Part shown: piece after piece, positions 33,359 through 41,938 of the stretch
Position numbering within the stretch: position 1 is the first letter of the stretch
Layout of the letters: each line of letters opens with the position of its first letter
Origin: Aquamicrobium sp.
GTDB lineage: Bacteria > Pseudomonadota > Alphaproteobacteria > Rhizobiales > Rhizobiaceae
Direction: 5' to 3'
Length of the DNA stretch: 64,000 nt
NCBI GenBank assembly: GCA_019739225.1
Contig: JAHHDT010000005.1
Coordinates: 124,001 to 188,000 of the forward strand
Program-made: the position numbers and the translations under genes
The notes under the pieces: model-generated
Databases searched by the model: none
The model's input: only the letters and a program-made list of their open reading frames with translations
Told to the model about the DNA's origin: nothing

Positions 33359-34579
33359 ATGAGCGTGAAATATGACGGGACGCCCGCAACGGCCCCGCGC
33401 CGGTTGCGCAACATTCTGGCGCTCGACGATTTCGAGGTGGCGGCGCGCCGGCATCTCCCGAGGCCGGTCTTCGGTTACGTCTCGGGTGCCGCCGAAACCA
33501 ACGCGTCGCTCCATGACAACCGCGCGGCCTTTGCCGAGTTCGGTTTCCTGCCCCGCGCGCTGATCGACGTTTCCAAACGCTCGCAGAAGCGGGAGCTTTT
33601 CGGCACGACCTATGCCGCACCCTTCGGCATCGCGCCCGTCGGGCTGAGCGCGCTTTCCGCCTATCGCGGCGATCTGGTTTTGGCGCAGGCTGCCGCCGCC
33701 AGTGGCATCCCGATGATCATGAGCGGCACGTCGCTGATCCGGCTGGAGGAGATCGCCGCCGCCAATCCTCAGGCCTGGTTTCAGGCCTACGTGCCCGGCG
33801 AGGAGCGCTGGATGCTGGCGCTCGTCGATCGTGTCGCCCAGGCGGGGTTCGGGACGCTCGTGCTGACGGTGGACACGCCGGTCATGGCCAATCGCGAGAA
33901 CAACATCCGCAACGGCTTCTCGACGCCCATGCGCCCCACCCCGCGCCTGTTCTGGGATGGCATGGTGCGGCCGCGCTGGAGCCTTGGAACCTTCCTGCGG
34001 ACGATCGTCAGGCATGGCATGCCGCATTTCGAGAACGCCTCGGTCGAGCGCGGATCGGCGATCCTGTCGCGCAATGTCGTGCGCCAGTTCGGCCCCAAGG
34101 ACAGGCTGAGCTGGGCGCATTTCGACCTCATCCGCAAGCGATGGAAGGGGCGTTTCGTCGTCAAGGGCATCATGACGCGTGAGGATGCACGCATCGCGCT
34201 CGATCGCGGCGCCGACGGCGTGATCCTGTCCAATCATGGCGGCCGGCAGCTCGACGGTACGGCATCTCCGCTGCGTGTCCTGCCTGCCGTCGCCGAGGAG
34301 ATCGGCGGCCGTATCCCGGTGATGATCGACGGCGGATTCCGGCGCGGAACGGACGTTCTGAAGGCGCTGGCGCTCGGCGCATCGTTCGTTTTTCTCGGAC
34401 GGCCTTTCATCTATGCCGCAGCCATCGGCGGCGAGCCCGGCGTGCGCCACGCCTTTTCGATTCTTCACGAGGAGATCGACCGGAACATGGCACTTCTGGG
34501 CATCAACACACTGGACGAGTTGCATCCCCGCATGCTGATCCGGCTTGCGCGATCGGCGGAATCAGACGCTTCGGCATAG
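33359..34579 (+). CDS. FMN-dependent alpha-hydroxy-acid dehydrogenase/oxidase (LldD family), copy 1
   Basis: This 406-residue TIM-barrel flavoprotein has RPVFGYVSGAAETNASL at the N-terminus, FMN-site residues in GIAPVGLSAL and MSGTSLIRLEE, Tyr in WFQAYVPGEE, VVKGIMTREDA with the conserved Lys, and the catalytic His and Arg in LSNHGGRQLDG. MIDGGFRRGTDVLKALALGA binds the FMN phosphate. The family oxidises L-lactate, glycolate, mandelate or related 2-hydroxy acids to 2-oxo acids. It begins 81 bases after mtnA on the same strand and could be an extension of that operon. The substrate is unknown. Confidence 0.88.
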   Translation: MSVKYDGTPATAPRRLRNILALDDFEVAARRHLPRPVFGYVSGAAETNASLHDNRAAFAEFGFLPRALIDVSKRSQKRELFGTTYAAPFGIAPVGLSALSAYRGDLVLAQAAAASGIPMIMSGTSLIRLEEIAAANPQAWFQAYVPGEERWMLALVDRVAQAGFGTLVLTVDTPVMANRENNIRNGFSTPMRPTPRLFWDGMVRPRWSLGTFLRTIVRHGMPHFENASVERGSAILSRNVVRQFGPKDRLSWAHFDLIRKRWKGRFVVKGIMTREDARIALDRGADGVILSNHGGRQLDGTASPLRVLPAVAEEIGGRIPVMIDGGFRRGTDVLKALALGASFVFLGRPFIYAAAIGGEPGVRHAFSILHEEIDRNMALLGINTLDELHPRMLIRLARSAESDASA

Positions 34580-34700
34580 AGAAGACTTGCAGAGCGGGGC
34601 ATCCGCAGGCATTTGGTTTCCTTGCCGGGGGCAAAAATTCCGGCATCCGAAATGCCAGCCGGCCGCAAGGCCAGATGTTCATCCGCATGCAGGCCACGCA

Positions 34701-35837
34701 ATGTCCCATCTCCTCACCATCGCCGACCTGAAGGAACTCGCCAGGCGTCGCGTGCCTACCATGTTCTTCGACTACGCCGATTCCGGCGCCTGGACCGAAG
34801 GCACCTATCGCGCCAACGAGGAGGACTTCGCCAACATCAAGCTGCGCCAGCGCGTGCTGGTGGACATGACCGACCGGTCGCTCGAAACGACGATGATCGG
34901 CGAGAAGGTATCGATGCCCGTGGCTTTGGCGCCCACCGGACTTACCGGCATGCAGCACGCCGACGGCGAGATGCTGGCCGCGCAGGCGGCCGAAGCGGCC
35001 GGCGTTCCTTTCACGCTGTCGACGATGAGCATCTGCTCGATCGAGGATGTAGCGTCGGTGACGACGAAGTCGTTCTGGTTCCAGCTCTACGTGATGCGCG
35101 ACCGCGACTTCGTGCGCAATCTGATCGACCGGGCCAAGGCCGCGAAATGCTCGGCCCTCGTGCTCACCGCCGACCTGCAAATCCTCGGCCAGCGCCACAA
35201 GGATGTACGCAACGGCCTTTCGGCCCCGCCAAAGCTGACGCTTGCCAACCTGTTCGACATGGCGCTGCGCCCGCGCTGGTGTGCTGCGATGCTGGGCACG
35301 CAGCGGCGCACTTTCCGTAACATCGTCGGCCACGCCAAGGGCGTGGGCGACCTGTCGTCCCTGTCGTCCTGGACTGCCGAGCAATTCGACCCGAAGCTTT
35401 CGTGGGATGACGTCGCCTGGATCAAGGAGCATTGGGGCGGCAAGCTCATCATCAAGGGTATTCTGGACGAGGAGGATGCCCGTATGGCGGCGAAGACGGG
35501 CGCCGACGCGATCATCGTCTCCAATCACGGCGGCCGCCAGCTTGATGGCGCAAGGTCGTCGATCTCGATGCTGCCGCGTATCGTGGAGGCCGTCGACGGA
35601 CGGATCGAGGTTCATGTCGACGGTGGCATCCGCTCCGGTCAGGATGTGCTGAAAGCCGTGGCATTGGGGGCACAGGGCACTTATATCGGCCGCCCGTTCC
35701 TCTACGGGCTCGGTGCAATGGGTCGCGAAGGCGTGACGCTGGCGCTAGAAATCATCCGCAAGGAGCTGGACATCACCATGGCACTGTGCGGCAAGCGACG
35801 CATCACCGACGTCGACGGCTCGATACTGGCGCGCTAG
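34701..35837 (+). CDS. FMN-dependent alpha-hydroxy-acid dehydrogenase (L-lactate dehydrogenase type), copy 2
   Basis: This 378-residue relative of the preceding gene is closer to respiratory L-lactate dehydrogenase LldD in length and motifs: TMFFDYADSGAWTEGTYR, APTGLTGMQHADGE, WFQLYVMRDRDF, IIKGILDEEDA, catalytic VSNHGGRQLDGA and HVDGGIRSGQDVLKAVALGA. LldD feeds electrons to the quinone pool while producing pyruvate. The gene is 121 bases after copy 1, with no clear promoter seen between them. The two proteins differ along their whole length, so they are not a recent duplication and probably have different substrates. Confidence 0.88.
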   Translation: MSHLLTIADLKELARRRVPTMFFDYADSGAWTEGTYRANEEDFANIKLRQRVLVDMTDRSLETTMIGEKVSMPVALAPTGLTGMQHADGEMLAAQAAEAAGVPFTLSTMSICSIEDVASVTTKSFWFQLYVMRDRDFVRNLIDRAKAAKCSALVLTADLQILGQRHKDVRNGLSAPPKLTLANLFDMALRPRWCAAMLGTQRRTFRNIVGHAKGVGDLSSLSSWTAEQFDPKLSWDDVAWIKEHWGGKLIIKGILDEEDARMAAKTGADAIIVSNHGGRQLDGARSSISMLPRIVEAVDGRIEVHVDGGIRSGQDVLKAVALGAQGTYIGRPFLYGLGAMGREGVTLALEIIRKELDITMALCGKRRITDVDGSILAR

Positions 35838-35853
35838 GAAACGCTTCATAAGC

Positions 35854-35887
35854 TGACCTTGATATTCATGTTTTAGCGTGAGATATA
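35854..35887 (+). promoter_or_regulatory. Promoter with RirA-type iron box for the imelysin operon
   Basis: TTGATA (35859-35864) and GATATA (35882-35887) are 17 bases apart and precede the imelysin ATG by 26 bases. The -35 box lies inside TGA-N9-TCA (35854-35868), the IRO-box form bound by the rhizobial iron repressor RirA. Iron-repressed expression is therefore predicted. Confidence 0.55.
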
Positions 35888-35913
35888 GCGGGCAACCACG
35901 GAGGATTACCGCC

Positions 35914-37176
35914 ATGTCGATCGCCCGCATTCTGCTTCTGACTGCTGCTCCGCTGGCGCTATGCGCGCAGGCGCAGGCTGCCGAGCCTGCCGCCATTCTG
36001 GATACCTATGCCGACATCGCGCTGGCCGGCTACGAGGACAGTCTGAAAACGGCGCAGCAGCTAGATGGCGCGATCGAGGCGCTTGCCGCCGACCCGACCG
36101 AAGGCAATCTGACGGCCGCGCGCGAAGCCTGGCTTGCGGCCCGCGTGCCTTACCAGCAGACCGAGGCTTTCCGCTTCGGCAATCCGATCGTCGACGAGTG
36201 GGAGGGCCGCGTGAATGCCTGGCCGCTCGATGAAGGCCTCATCGACTATGTCGACCCAAGCTACGGCATGGAGAGCGACACCAACCAGTTCTACGCCGTC
36301 AATATCATTGCCAACGCCTCCGTCAGCGCCGCCGGACAGGCGGTCGACGCCTCGGAGATCACGCCCGAGCTGATCCAGTCGCTTCAGGAGATCGGCGGCA
36401 TCGAGGCGAATGTCGCGACGGGTTATCACGCGATCGAGTTCCTGCTCTGGGGGCAGGACCTCAACGGCACGGATGCCGGCGCCGGCGCACGCCCGGCGAC
36501 TGACTTCGACACAGCCAATTGCAGCAACGGCAATTGCGACCGTCGCGCCGCCTATCTCGCGGCTGCATCGGATCTTCTGATCGCCGATCTCAAGGAAATG
36601 GTCGCCAACTGGCGAGCTGATGGCACAGCGCGTGCGGCCTTGACCGAGGAGTCGCCCGAGGCCGGGCTTTCGGCCATCCTCACCGGTCTCGGCTCCCTGT
36701 CCTACGGCGAACTGGCGGGCGAACGCATGAAGCTTGGTCTGCTGTTGCATGATCCGGAGGAAGAGCATGACTGCTTCTCCGACAACACTCACAATTCGCA
36801 CTACTACGACGTGCTGGGCATCTCGAACGTCTATCACGGCAGCTACCAGCGCGTTGACGGATCCACTGTGTCGGGTGCCTCTCTGGCCGAATTCGTGCGC
36901 GAGAAGGATGCGGCGGTCGCCGACGAGATCGAGGCCGATCTTGCAGCGACCGTGGAAGCGGCAACCGCGCTCAAGGCGCGCGCGGAAGCCGGCGAGGCTT
37001 ATGACCAGATGATCGGCGAGGGCAACGATGAGGGCAATGCGGTGGTGCAGGCCGTCATCGACGGGCTGGTCAAGCAGACCCGCTCGCTCGAACGCGTGAT
37101 CGCAGCGCTTGACCTTGGCGGTGTCACCATCGAAGGTTCCGACAGCCTCGACAATCCCGACGCCGTCTTCGAATAG
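35914..37176 (+). CDS. Imelysin-family periplasmic iron-uptake protein (IrpA/EfeO-M75 type)
   Basis: This 420-residue secreted protein has a signal of about 22 residues ending QAQA|AEP. The imelysin/peptidase M75 fold is two four-helix bundles; the conserved GxHxxE motif is G170-Y-H172-A-I-E175 in ATGYHAIEFLLWGQD, thought to bind metal. DEWEGRVNAWPLDEGLIDYV and HDCFSDNTHNSHYYD are further family blocks. GGAGG lies eight bases before the ATG. It leads a four-gene operon with a di-heme protein, a second imelysin and DUF1513, a set known from iron-regulated loci. An iron-box promoter precedes it. The transport mechanism of this set is not settled. Confidence 0.9.
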   Translation: MSIARILLLTAAPLALCAQAQAAEPAAILDTYADIALAGYEDSLKTAQQLDGAIEALAADPTEGNLTAAREAWLAARVPYQQTEAFRFGNPIVDEWEGRVNAWPLDEGLIDYVDPSYGMESDTNQFYAVNIIANASVSAAGQAVDASEITPELIQSLQEIGGIEANVATGYHAIEFLLWGQDLNGTDAGAGARPATDFDTANCSNGNCDRRAAYLAAASDLLIADLKEMVANWRADGTARAALTEESPEAGLSAILTGLGSLSYGELAGERMKLGLLLHDPEEEHDCFSDNTHNSHYYDVLGISNVYHGSYQRVDGSTVSGASLAEFVREKDAAVADEIEADLAATVEAATALKARAEAGEAYDQMIGEGNDEGNAVVQAVIDGLVKQTRSLERVIAALDLGGVTIEGSDSLDNPDAVFE

Positions 37177-37200
37177 GGCGCGGTTCGTAACCGCGGGACC

Positions 37201-38709
37201 ATGCCAAGCTTTTCCGCCAGGCTCCTGACCGTCGCACTGCTGCTTATGCCAGCAACCGTCGCGGCGGCGCAGTCGTCACGCGAAGACCTTTCCGAGGCCG
37301 ATCGTGCCCGCGTCGAGGCCGTGACGCGTCCTGCGACGGATTTCTCCCGGCCGGAGCCATTCGAGCTGATGCAGGGCGGGGCAGGCACCACCAAACGCGT
37401 CTCCGACGCCAACGCGCTTTCTCATCCCGGTGAGAGTCTCGTTTTCGAGGACGAGCAGCGTTTTCTGGTCGGCAACGGGCTTTTCCGCAAGGACTGGGTC
37501 ACCGCGCCGTCGTCGACGATCGCTTCGGACGGGCTGGGCCCGCTTTTCAATGCACGCGCCTGCCAGGCCTGCCACATCAAGGACGGTCGGGGCCACGCAC
37601 CGTTGGAGCCGGAAGGCAATGCGACATCGCTGCTCGTTCGGCTGTCGGTGGAGCCTGACGCCGGACAGCGGGAGCGGATAGAAAAGGGACTGCTGCCGGC
37701 CGCGCCGCATCCGGTGCTGGGTTTCCAGCTTCAGGACAATGCCGCCGCGGGACTGAACCCGGAGGGCAGGATTCGCATCGACTACAGCGACGAGCCAGTC
37801 GAGCTAGCAGGCGGCGAGATCGTGGCGCTGCGCCGCCCCCGGCTTTCGATAGTGGACACGTCTCCCGACGCCGATCTGGACGGGCTCAGGATGTCGGCGC
37901 GCGTATCGCCTCCGATGAGCGGCATGGGACTGCTGGAGGCGATCCACGACGCCGATATTCTGGCTCTTGCCGATCCGGACGACAGCGATGGCGACGGTAT
38001 CTCCGGGCGCCCCAACATGGTCGGCGACGGCAAGGGCGGGCTGGTGCTTGGCCGTTTCGGCTGGAAGGCCGTCGAGCCGACTGTCGAGCGCCAGACCGCG
38101 CATGCCTTTGCCGGCGACATGGGACTTTCGACGCCGGTCGCGCCCGACCATTGGGGCGACTGCACGGAACGTCAGCCCGAGTGCCGGTCGCTGCCACACG
38201 GGGCGCAATCGCAATTCGGCGACGAGGAGGTGCCTCGGGACCTGCTCGATCTCGTCGTGTTCTATTCCCGCAATCTGGCCGTGCCCGTTAGACGCCAGAT
38301 CGACTCGCCGCAGGTTCTGGCCGGCAAGAAGGCCTTTTACGAAGCCGGCTGCGCGAGCTGTCACGTGCCGAAATTCGTGACGAGCCGCAACGCCGGGCAC
38401 GAGGCGCACCGCTTCCAGCTCATATGGCCCTATACGGATCTTTTGCTGCACGACATGGGTGAAGGGCTGGCCGACAACCGCGAGGAAGGTTTGGCGGACG
38501 GACGCGAATGGCGCACGCCACCGCTTTGGGGCATCGGGCTCGCGCATCAGGTGAGCGCCGAAGCGGGCTTTCTCCACGATGGGCGCGCCCGATCGCTGGT
38601 GGAGGCAATCTTGTGGCATGGTGGCGAGGCCCAGGCTTCCCGCGATGCTTTCGCAAAGATGGAGAAGGCTGAGCGCGACGCCCTGATCGCCTTCCTGGAG
38701 TCGCTATGA
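37201..38709 (+). CDS. Di-heme oxidoreductase-family protein (periplasmic, two CxxCH)
   Basis: This 502-residue secreted protein has a signal ending ATVAAAQ. Two covalent heme sites are visible, C121-Q-A-C124-H125 and C384-A-S-C387-H388. A DPDDSDGDGISGR loop at about 258-270 looks like a calcium site. It matches the 'di-heme oxidoredictase' family (COG3488), distantly related to cytochrome-c peroxidase MauG proteins, which in bacteria is repeatedly found between two imelysin genes. A role in oxidising or reducing iron at the periplasmic face is plausible. It starts 24 bases after the first imelysin, and its stop overlaps the next start. Confidence 0.9.
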   Translation: MPSFSARLLTVALLLMPATVAAAQSSREDLSEADRARVEAVTRPATDFSRPEPFELMQGGAGTTKRVSDANALSHPGESLVFEDEQRFLVGNGLFRKDWVTAPSSTIASDGLGPLFNARACQACHIKDGRGHAPLEPEGNATSLLVRLSVEPDAGQRERIEKGLLPAAPHPVLGFQLQDNAAAGLNPEGRIRIDYSDEPVELAGGEIVALRRPRLSIVDTSPDADLDGLRMSARVSPPMSGMGLLEAIHDADILALADPDDSDGDGISGRPNMVGDGKGGLVLGRFGWKAVEPTVERQTAHAFAGDMGLSTPVAPDHWGDCTERQPECRSLPHGAQSQFGDEEVPRDLLDLVVFYSRNLAVPVRRQIDSPQVLAGKKAFYEAGCASCHVPKFVTSRNAGHEAHRFQLIWPYTDLLLHDMGEGLADNREEGLADGREWRTPPLWGIGLAHQVSAEAGFLHDGRARSLVEAILWHGGEAQASRDAFAKMEKAERDALIAFLESL

Positions 38710-39764
38710 AACGCGTTATTCTCCTGATGTTCCTGCTGTTGCCCGGTTTCGCCGCGCAGGCTGCCGATGGCGCAGGGACGCGGATCGCCGATCAGTTCGC
38801 GCGACCGACCTTGAAGGCGCTGGTGGATGCGGCCGAACGCAACGGCATCGCTGTCGATGCCCTGTGCGCCGGGCCCGACACGGAGAGGCTGGAGGCTGCA
38901 CGGAAGTCTTTCGGCACGCTCGTCACCGGTTTCGGCCGCGCGAGCGTCCTGCGCTTCGGCCCCTTGGCCGCCGAAAGCCGGATCGAGCGCCTGTTCTTCT
39001 GGCCGGACCCGCGCGGCATCGCGCTCAGGCAGGTGCAGGGCGTTCTGGCCAAGGCGGATGACACCGCTGCCCGTCAGGAAACGCTTGCCGAAAAGAGCGC
39101 TGCTTTGCAGGGTATTCCGGCGCTCGAGTTCGTGCTGTTCGGCAGTGGCTCAGAGCAGCTTGCGAGCAGCGACGGAGCGTTCCGGTGTGCCTATGCCGCC
39201 GCTATTTCCCGCAATATCGGCGTGATCGCAGAGAAAACACTGAAAGGCTGGTCAACGGATACCGCCTTCGCCCGGTCTTTCACCACTCCGTCCGCCGACG
39301 CGGAAATCTACCGATCACCAAGGGAAGTGGACGGCGAAATCGTGAAGGCGATGTCGACGGCATTGCAGTTTCTTGGCGCGGCGGAATTGCGCCCGCCGCT
39401 TGGCGAAACGCCGGAAAAGGTCAATGGCCGCCGCGCCCCGCTGTGGCGCAGTGACCTGACCTTTGCGCTGGCACAGGCACGACTCGGAGGGGTGCAGGCG
39501 CTGGTCGACGCGAGCGGCTATGCCGAAACCGTTCCGTCGGACCAGGCCTATGCGATCGACTCGCTGCGCTTCGAGCTGAACACGGCTTCGACGCAGCTTG
39601 GCGAGATCGATGTGCCGGCGGAAGCCGCCTTCGCCGACGAGGCGGCGCGCGGCCACCTGGCTGTCGCGCTGCTGGCGCTCGATCACGCGCGGGACATTGT
39701 CTCCGAGGACCTTTCGGCCGCACTCGGCCTGACCATGGGGTTCAATGCGCTCGATGGAGATTGA
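38706..39764 (+). CDS. Second imelysin-family protein
   Basis: This 352-residue protein has a signal MKRVILLMFLLLPGFAAQAA. It is shorter and more divergent than the first imelysin; ALEFVLFGSG stands where the first protein has 'AIEFLLWGQD', and the GxHxxE histidine is not obvious (GIPALEFVLFG), so metal binding may be altered. EIVKAMSTALQFLGAAELRPP and the C-terminal helices fit the family. Its ATG overlaps the stop of the di-heme gene (ATGA), showing tight co-translation. In known loci this second copy is usually described as an insulin-cleaving-metalloproteinase-like protein without proven protease activity. Confidence 0.85.
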   Translation: MKRVILLMFLLLPGFAAQAADGAGTRIADQFARPTLKALVDAAERNGIAVDALCAGPDTERLEAARKSFGTLVTGFGRASVLRFGPLAAESRIERLFFWPDPRGIALRQVQGVLAKADDTAARQETLAEKSAALQGIPALEFVLFGSGSEQLASSDGAFRCAYAAAISRNIGVIAEKTLKGWSTDTAFARSFTTPSADAEIYRSPREVDGEIVKAMSTALQFLGAAELRPPLGETPEKVNGRRAPLWRSDLTFALAQARLGGVQALVDASGYAETVPSDQAYAIDSLRFELNTASTQLGEIDVPAEAAFADEAARGHLAVALLALDHARDIVSEDLSAALGLTMGFNALDGD

Positions 39765-40851
39765 CCGCAGACGATTGATGGCGCTGTTCGGCGGACTTCT
39801 GGTTGCGCCGCCGAAAGTGCTTGCCGCTCCAGACAGCGAGCCGCTTTTCCTCGCCGCCCGCACCGAAGCCGGCCGCCACGCCATCGCGATATTTGACAGT
39901 GGCGGCTCGGAGCTTTTCTCCATCCCCGTCGATGCGCGCGGTCATTCCTTCGCGATCGATGCGCGCAACCGGATGGCGGTCGCGTTCGACCGCGCGCCCG
40001 GCACCCACGCCGTGCTCTTCGATGTCGATAATCGCAAGGACCCGCTACCTCTGATCGCTGCGCCCGGGCGCCATTTCTTCGGACACGGCATCTTCTCCAG
40101 CGACGGCAAGCTGCTGCTCGCCTCGGAGAACGACTATGATGAAGGTCGCGGGGTGTTGGGCGTCTACGATGTTGCGGCCGGCTGCCGCCGCATCGGCGAG
40201 TTCGCAAGCGGTGGCGTCGGCCCGCACGATTTGGTGCTGATGCCGGACGGGCGCACGCTGTGCGTCGCCAATGGCGGCATCCTTACCCATCCGGATTATG
40301 ACGGCATCAAGCTCAATCTGGACGAGATGGCGCCGAGCCTCGCCTATGTCGACCTGTACATCGGCGAATTGGTCGAAGAGGTTCGGCTGGCGCCCGAGCT
40401 GCACCGTCTTTCGATCCGCCACCTCGTCGTTGACGCCTTCGGTGCCGTCTGGTTCGGCTGCCAGTATGAGGGCGAAGCTGCCGACAGGCCGCCTCTGGTC
40501 GGGCGTCACCGGCGCGGCGAGGAGCCCGTGCTGTTTGCAGGCCCGGTCGAAACCCTGCGCGCGCTCGACAACTATGTCGGCTCGGTGGCCGTGGATCTCT
40601 CGGGCGAGATCGTCGCGACGTCGTCGCCGCTAGGCGGACTAATCACCTATTGGGACGCCGCCACTGGCCGAAATCTCGGCCAGACGCCGCTTGCCGATGG
40701 CTGTGGCGTCGCGCCATTGCAAGACGGCGGCATCCTTGCCACCAGCGGGCGCGGCACGATTGCAGCGGTCGACATTGCGAAAAGCCGGCTTCGATCCGTC
40801 GCGGAGCAGCCTGCCGCCGGCTGGGACAATCACCTGCGCCGCATCGGCTAG
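39745..40851 (+). CDS. DUF1513 beta-propeller protein of the imelysin operon, Tat-type signal
   Basis: This protein of up to 368 residues has a predicted beta-propeller fold (GHSFAIDARNRMAVAFDRAP, FFGHGIFSSDGKLLLASEND, GPHDLVLMPDGRTLCVANGG). The N-terminus MEIDRRRLMALFGGLLVAPP has a twin-arginine-like motif, so export in folded form is possible. Two starts compete: ATG 39745, overlapping the previous gene by 20 bases with GGGG upstream, and ATG 39754. DUF1513 (COG3490) is almost always the last gene of the imelysin / di-heme / imelysin set. Function is unknown. It converges on the ornithine cyclodeaminase gene; both stop codons share the bases CTAG at 40848-40851. Confidence 0.85.
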   Translation: MRSMEIDRRRLMALFGGLLVAPPKVLAAPDSEPLFLAARTEAGRHAIAIFDSGGSELFSIPVDARGHSFAIDARNRMAVAFDRAPGTHAVLFDVDNRKDPLPLIAAPGRHFFGHGIFSSDGKLLLASENDYDEGRGVLGVYDVAAGCRRIGEFASGGVGPHDLVLMPDGRTLCVANGGILTHPDYDGIKLNLDEMAPSLAYVDLYIGELVEEVRLAPELHRLSIRHLVVDAFGAVWFGCQYEGEAADRPPLVGRHRRGEEPVLFAGPVETLRALDNYVGSVAVDLSGEIVATSSPLGGLITYWDAATGRNLGQTPLADGCGVAPLQDGGILATSGRGTIAAVDIAKSRLRSVAEQPAAGWDNHLRRIG

Positions 40852-41906
40852 AGGCGCGCAGCGGCTCGCTGAAGCATGCCGAAAAGGTCGCGCGGATCGT
40901 CGGGGTCGGCGAGCATGTCGAGTTCTTCGTAGAGCCCGGTTGGCCCAACGAGGTCGCGCACGTAACGCAGGCTCGAGAAATCCTCGATGGCGAAGCCGAC
41001 GGAATCGAACAGCGTGATGTCGCGATCGTCGCGCCGGCCGTCGGCGGTGCCGGCAAGGACCTGCCAGAACTCGGTGACCGGATAGTCCGCGTCGAGCTGC
41101 TGTATCTCGCCTTCGATCCGCGTCTGCGGTGTGAACTCGGTGAAGATGCTGGACCGGAGAAGAATGTCGCGGTGCAGCTCGGTCTTGCCGGGGCAGTCGC
41201 CACCCACGGCGTTGATGTGCACGCCCGGCCCGACCATGTTGTCGGTCAGGATCGTGGCGTTGCGCTTGTCGGCCGTGGCGGTGGTGATGATGTCCGCTCC
41301 TTCCACCGCCTCTTCGCCGCTCCGGAAGATTTCGATCTCGAAGCCGAGCGGGGCCAGATTGGCCTTGCACTTCTCGCTTGCCGCCGGATCGGTGTCGTAG
41401 AGCCGCAACCGCTCGATGCCGAGCAGGGACCGGAAGGCCAGCGCCTGGAATTCCGACTGGGCGCCGTTGCCGATCAGCGCCATCGTATGCGATCCCTTTG
41501 GCGCCAGATGGCTTGCAACCAGCGCAGAGGTCGCGGCCGTGCGCAATGCGGTCAGCAGCGTCATTTCGGTAATCAGCATGGGGTAGCCGTTGCCGAGATC
41601 GGCAAGCACCCCGAACGCCGTCACGGTCTGGCGGCCGTCACGCGTGTTCTTCGGATGGCCGTTGACATATTTGAAGCCGTAGAGCTCGCCGTCGCTCGTA
41701 GGCATCAACTCGATGACGCCTTCATGGCCGTAGGATCCGACACGCGGCGTCTTGTCGAACTTCTCCCAGCGCGCAAAGTCGTCCCGGATATAACCGGCGA
41801 GCTCCTGGATGAAACGCTCCGTCCCGGTCTTCAGCACCAGCTTCATCATGTCCTCGACACTGACGAAGGGCACCATGTTCAGGTTTCTGGCGACAAGCCC
41901 GCTCAT
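40848..41906 (-). CDS. Ornithine cyclodeaminase / mu-crystallin family enzyme
   Basis: This 352-residue NAD-dependent enzyme has the substrate domain at the N-terminus (GTERFIQELAGYI, FKYVNGHPKNTRDGRQTV) and a Rossmann domain (MALIGNGAQSEFQALAF with the GxGxxS/Q cofactor loop, RLRLYDTDP). GVHINAVGGDCPGKTELH is a conserved family block with the catalytic Asp. True ornithine cyclodeaminase converts ornithine to proline and ammonia; relatives are ketimine reductases and alanine dehydrogenases. It is third in a leftward operon after RpiR and the glutamine-synthetase-like gene, 32 bases downstream of the latter. The exact substrate is open. Confidence 0.88.
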   Translation of the reverse strand: MSGLVARNLNMVPFVSVEDMMKLVLKTGTERFIQELAGYIRDDFARWEKFDKTPRVGSYGHEGVIELMPTSDGELYGFKYVNGHPKNTRDGRQTVTAFGVLADLGNGYPMLITEMTLLTALRTAATSALVASHLAPKGSHTMALIGNGAQSEFQALAFRSLLGIERLRLYDTDPAASEKCKANLAPLGFEIEIFRSGEEAVEGADIITTATADKRNATILTDNMVGPGVHINAVGGDCPGKTELHRDILLRSSIFTEFTPQTRIEGEIQQLDADYPVTEFWQVLAGTADGRRDDRDITLFDSVGFAIEDFSSLRYVRDLVGPTGLYEELDMLADPDDPRDLFGMLQRAAARL

Positions 41907-41938
41907 GCTTCACCTCAGTTTCGAATGCAGTTCAAGGC

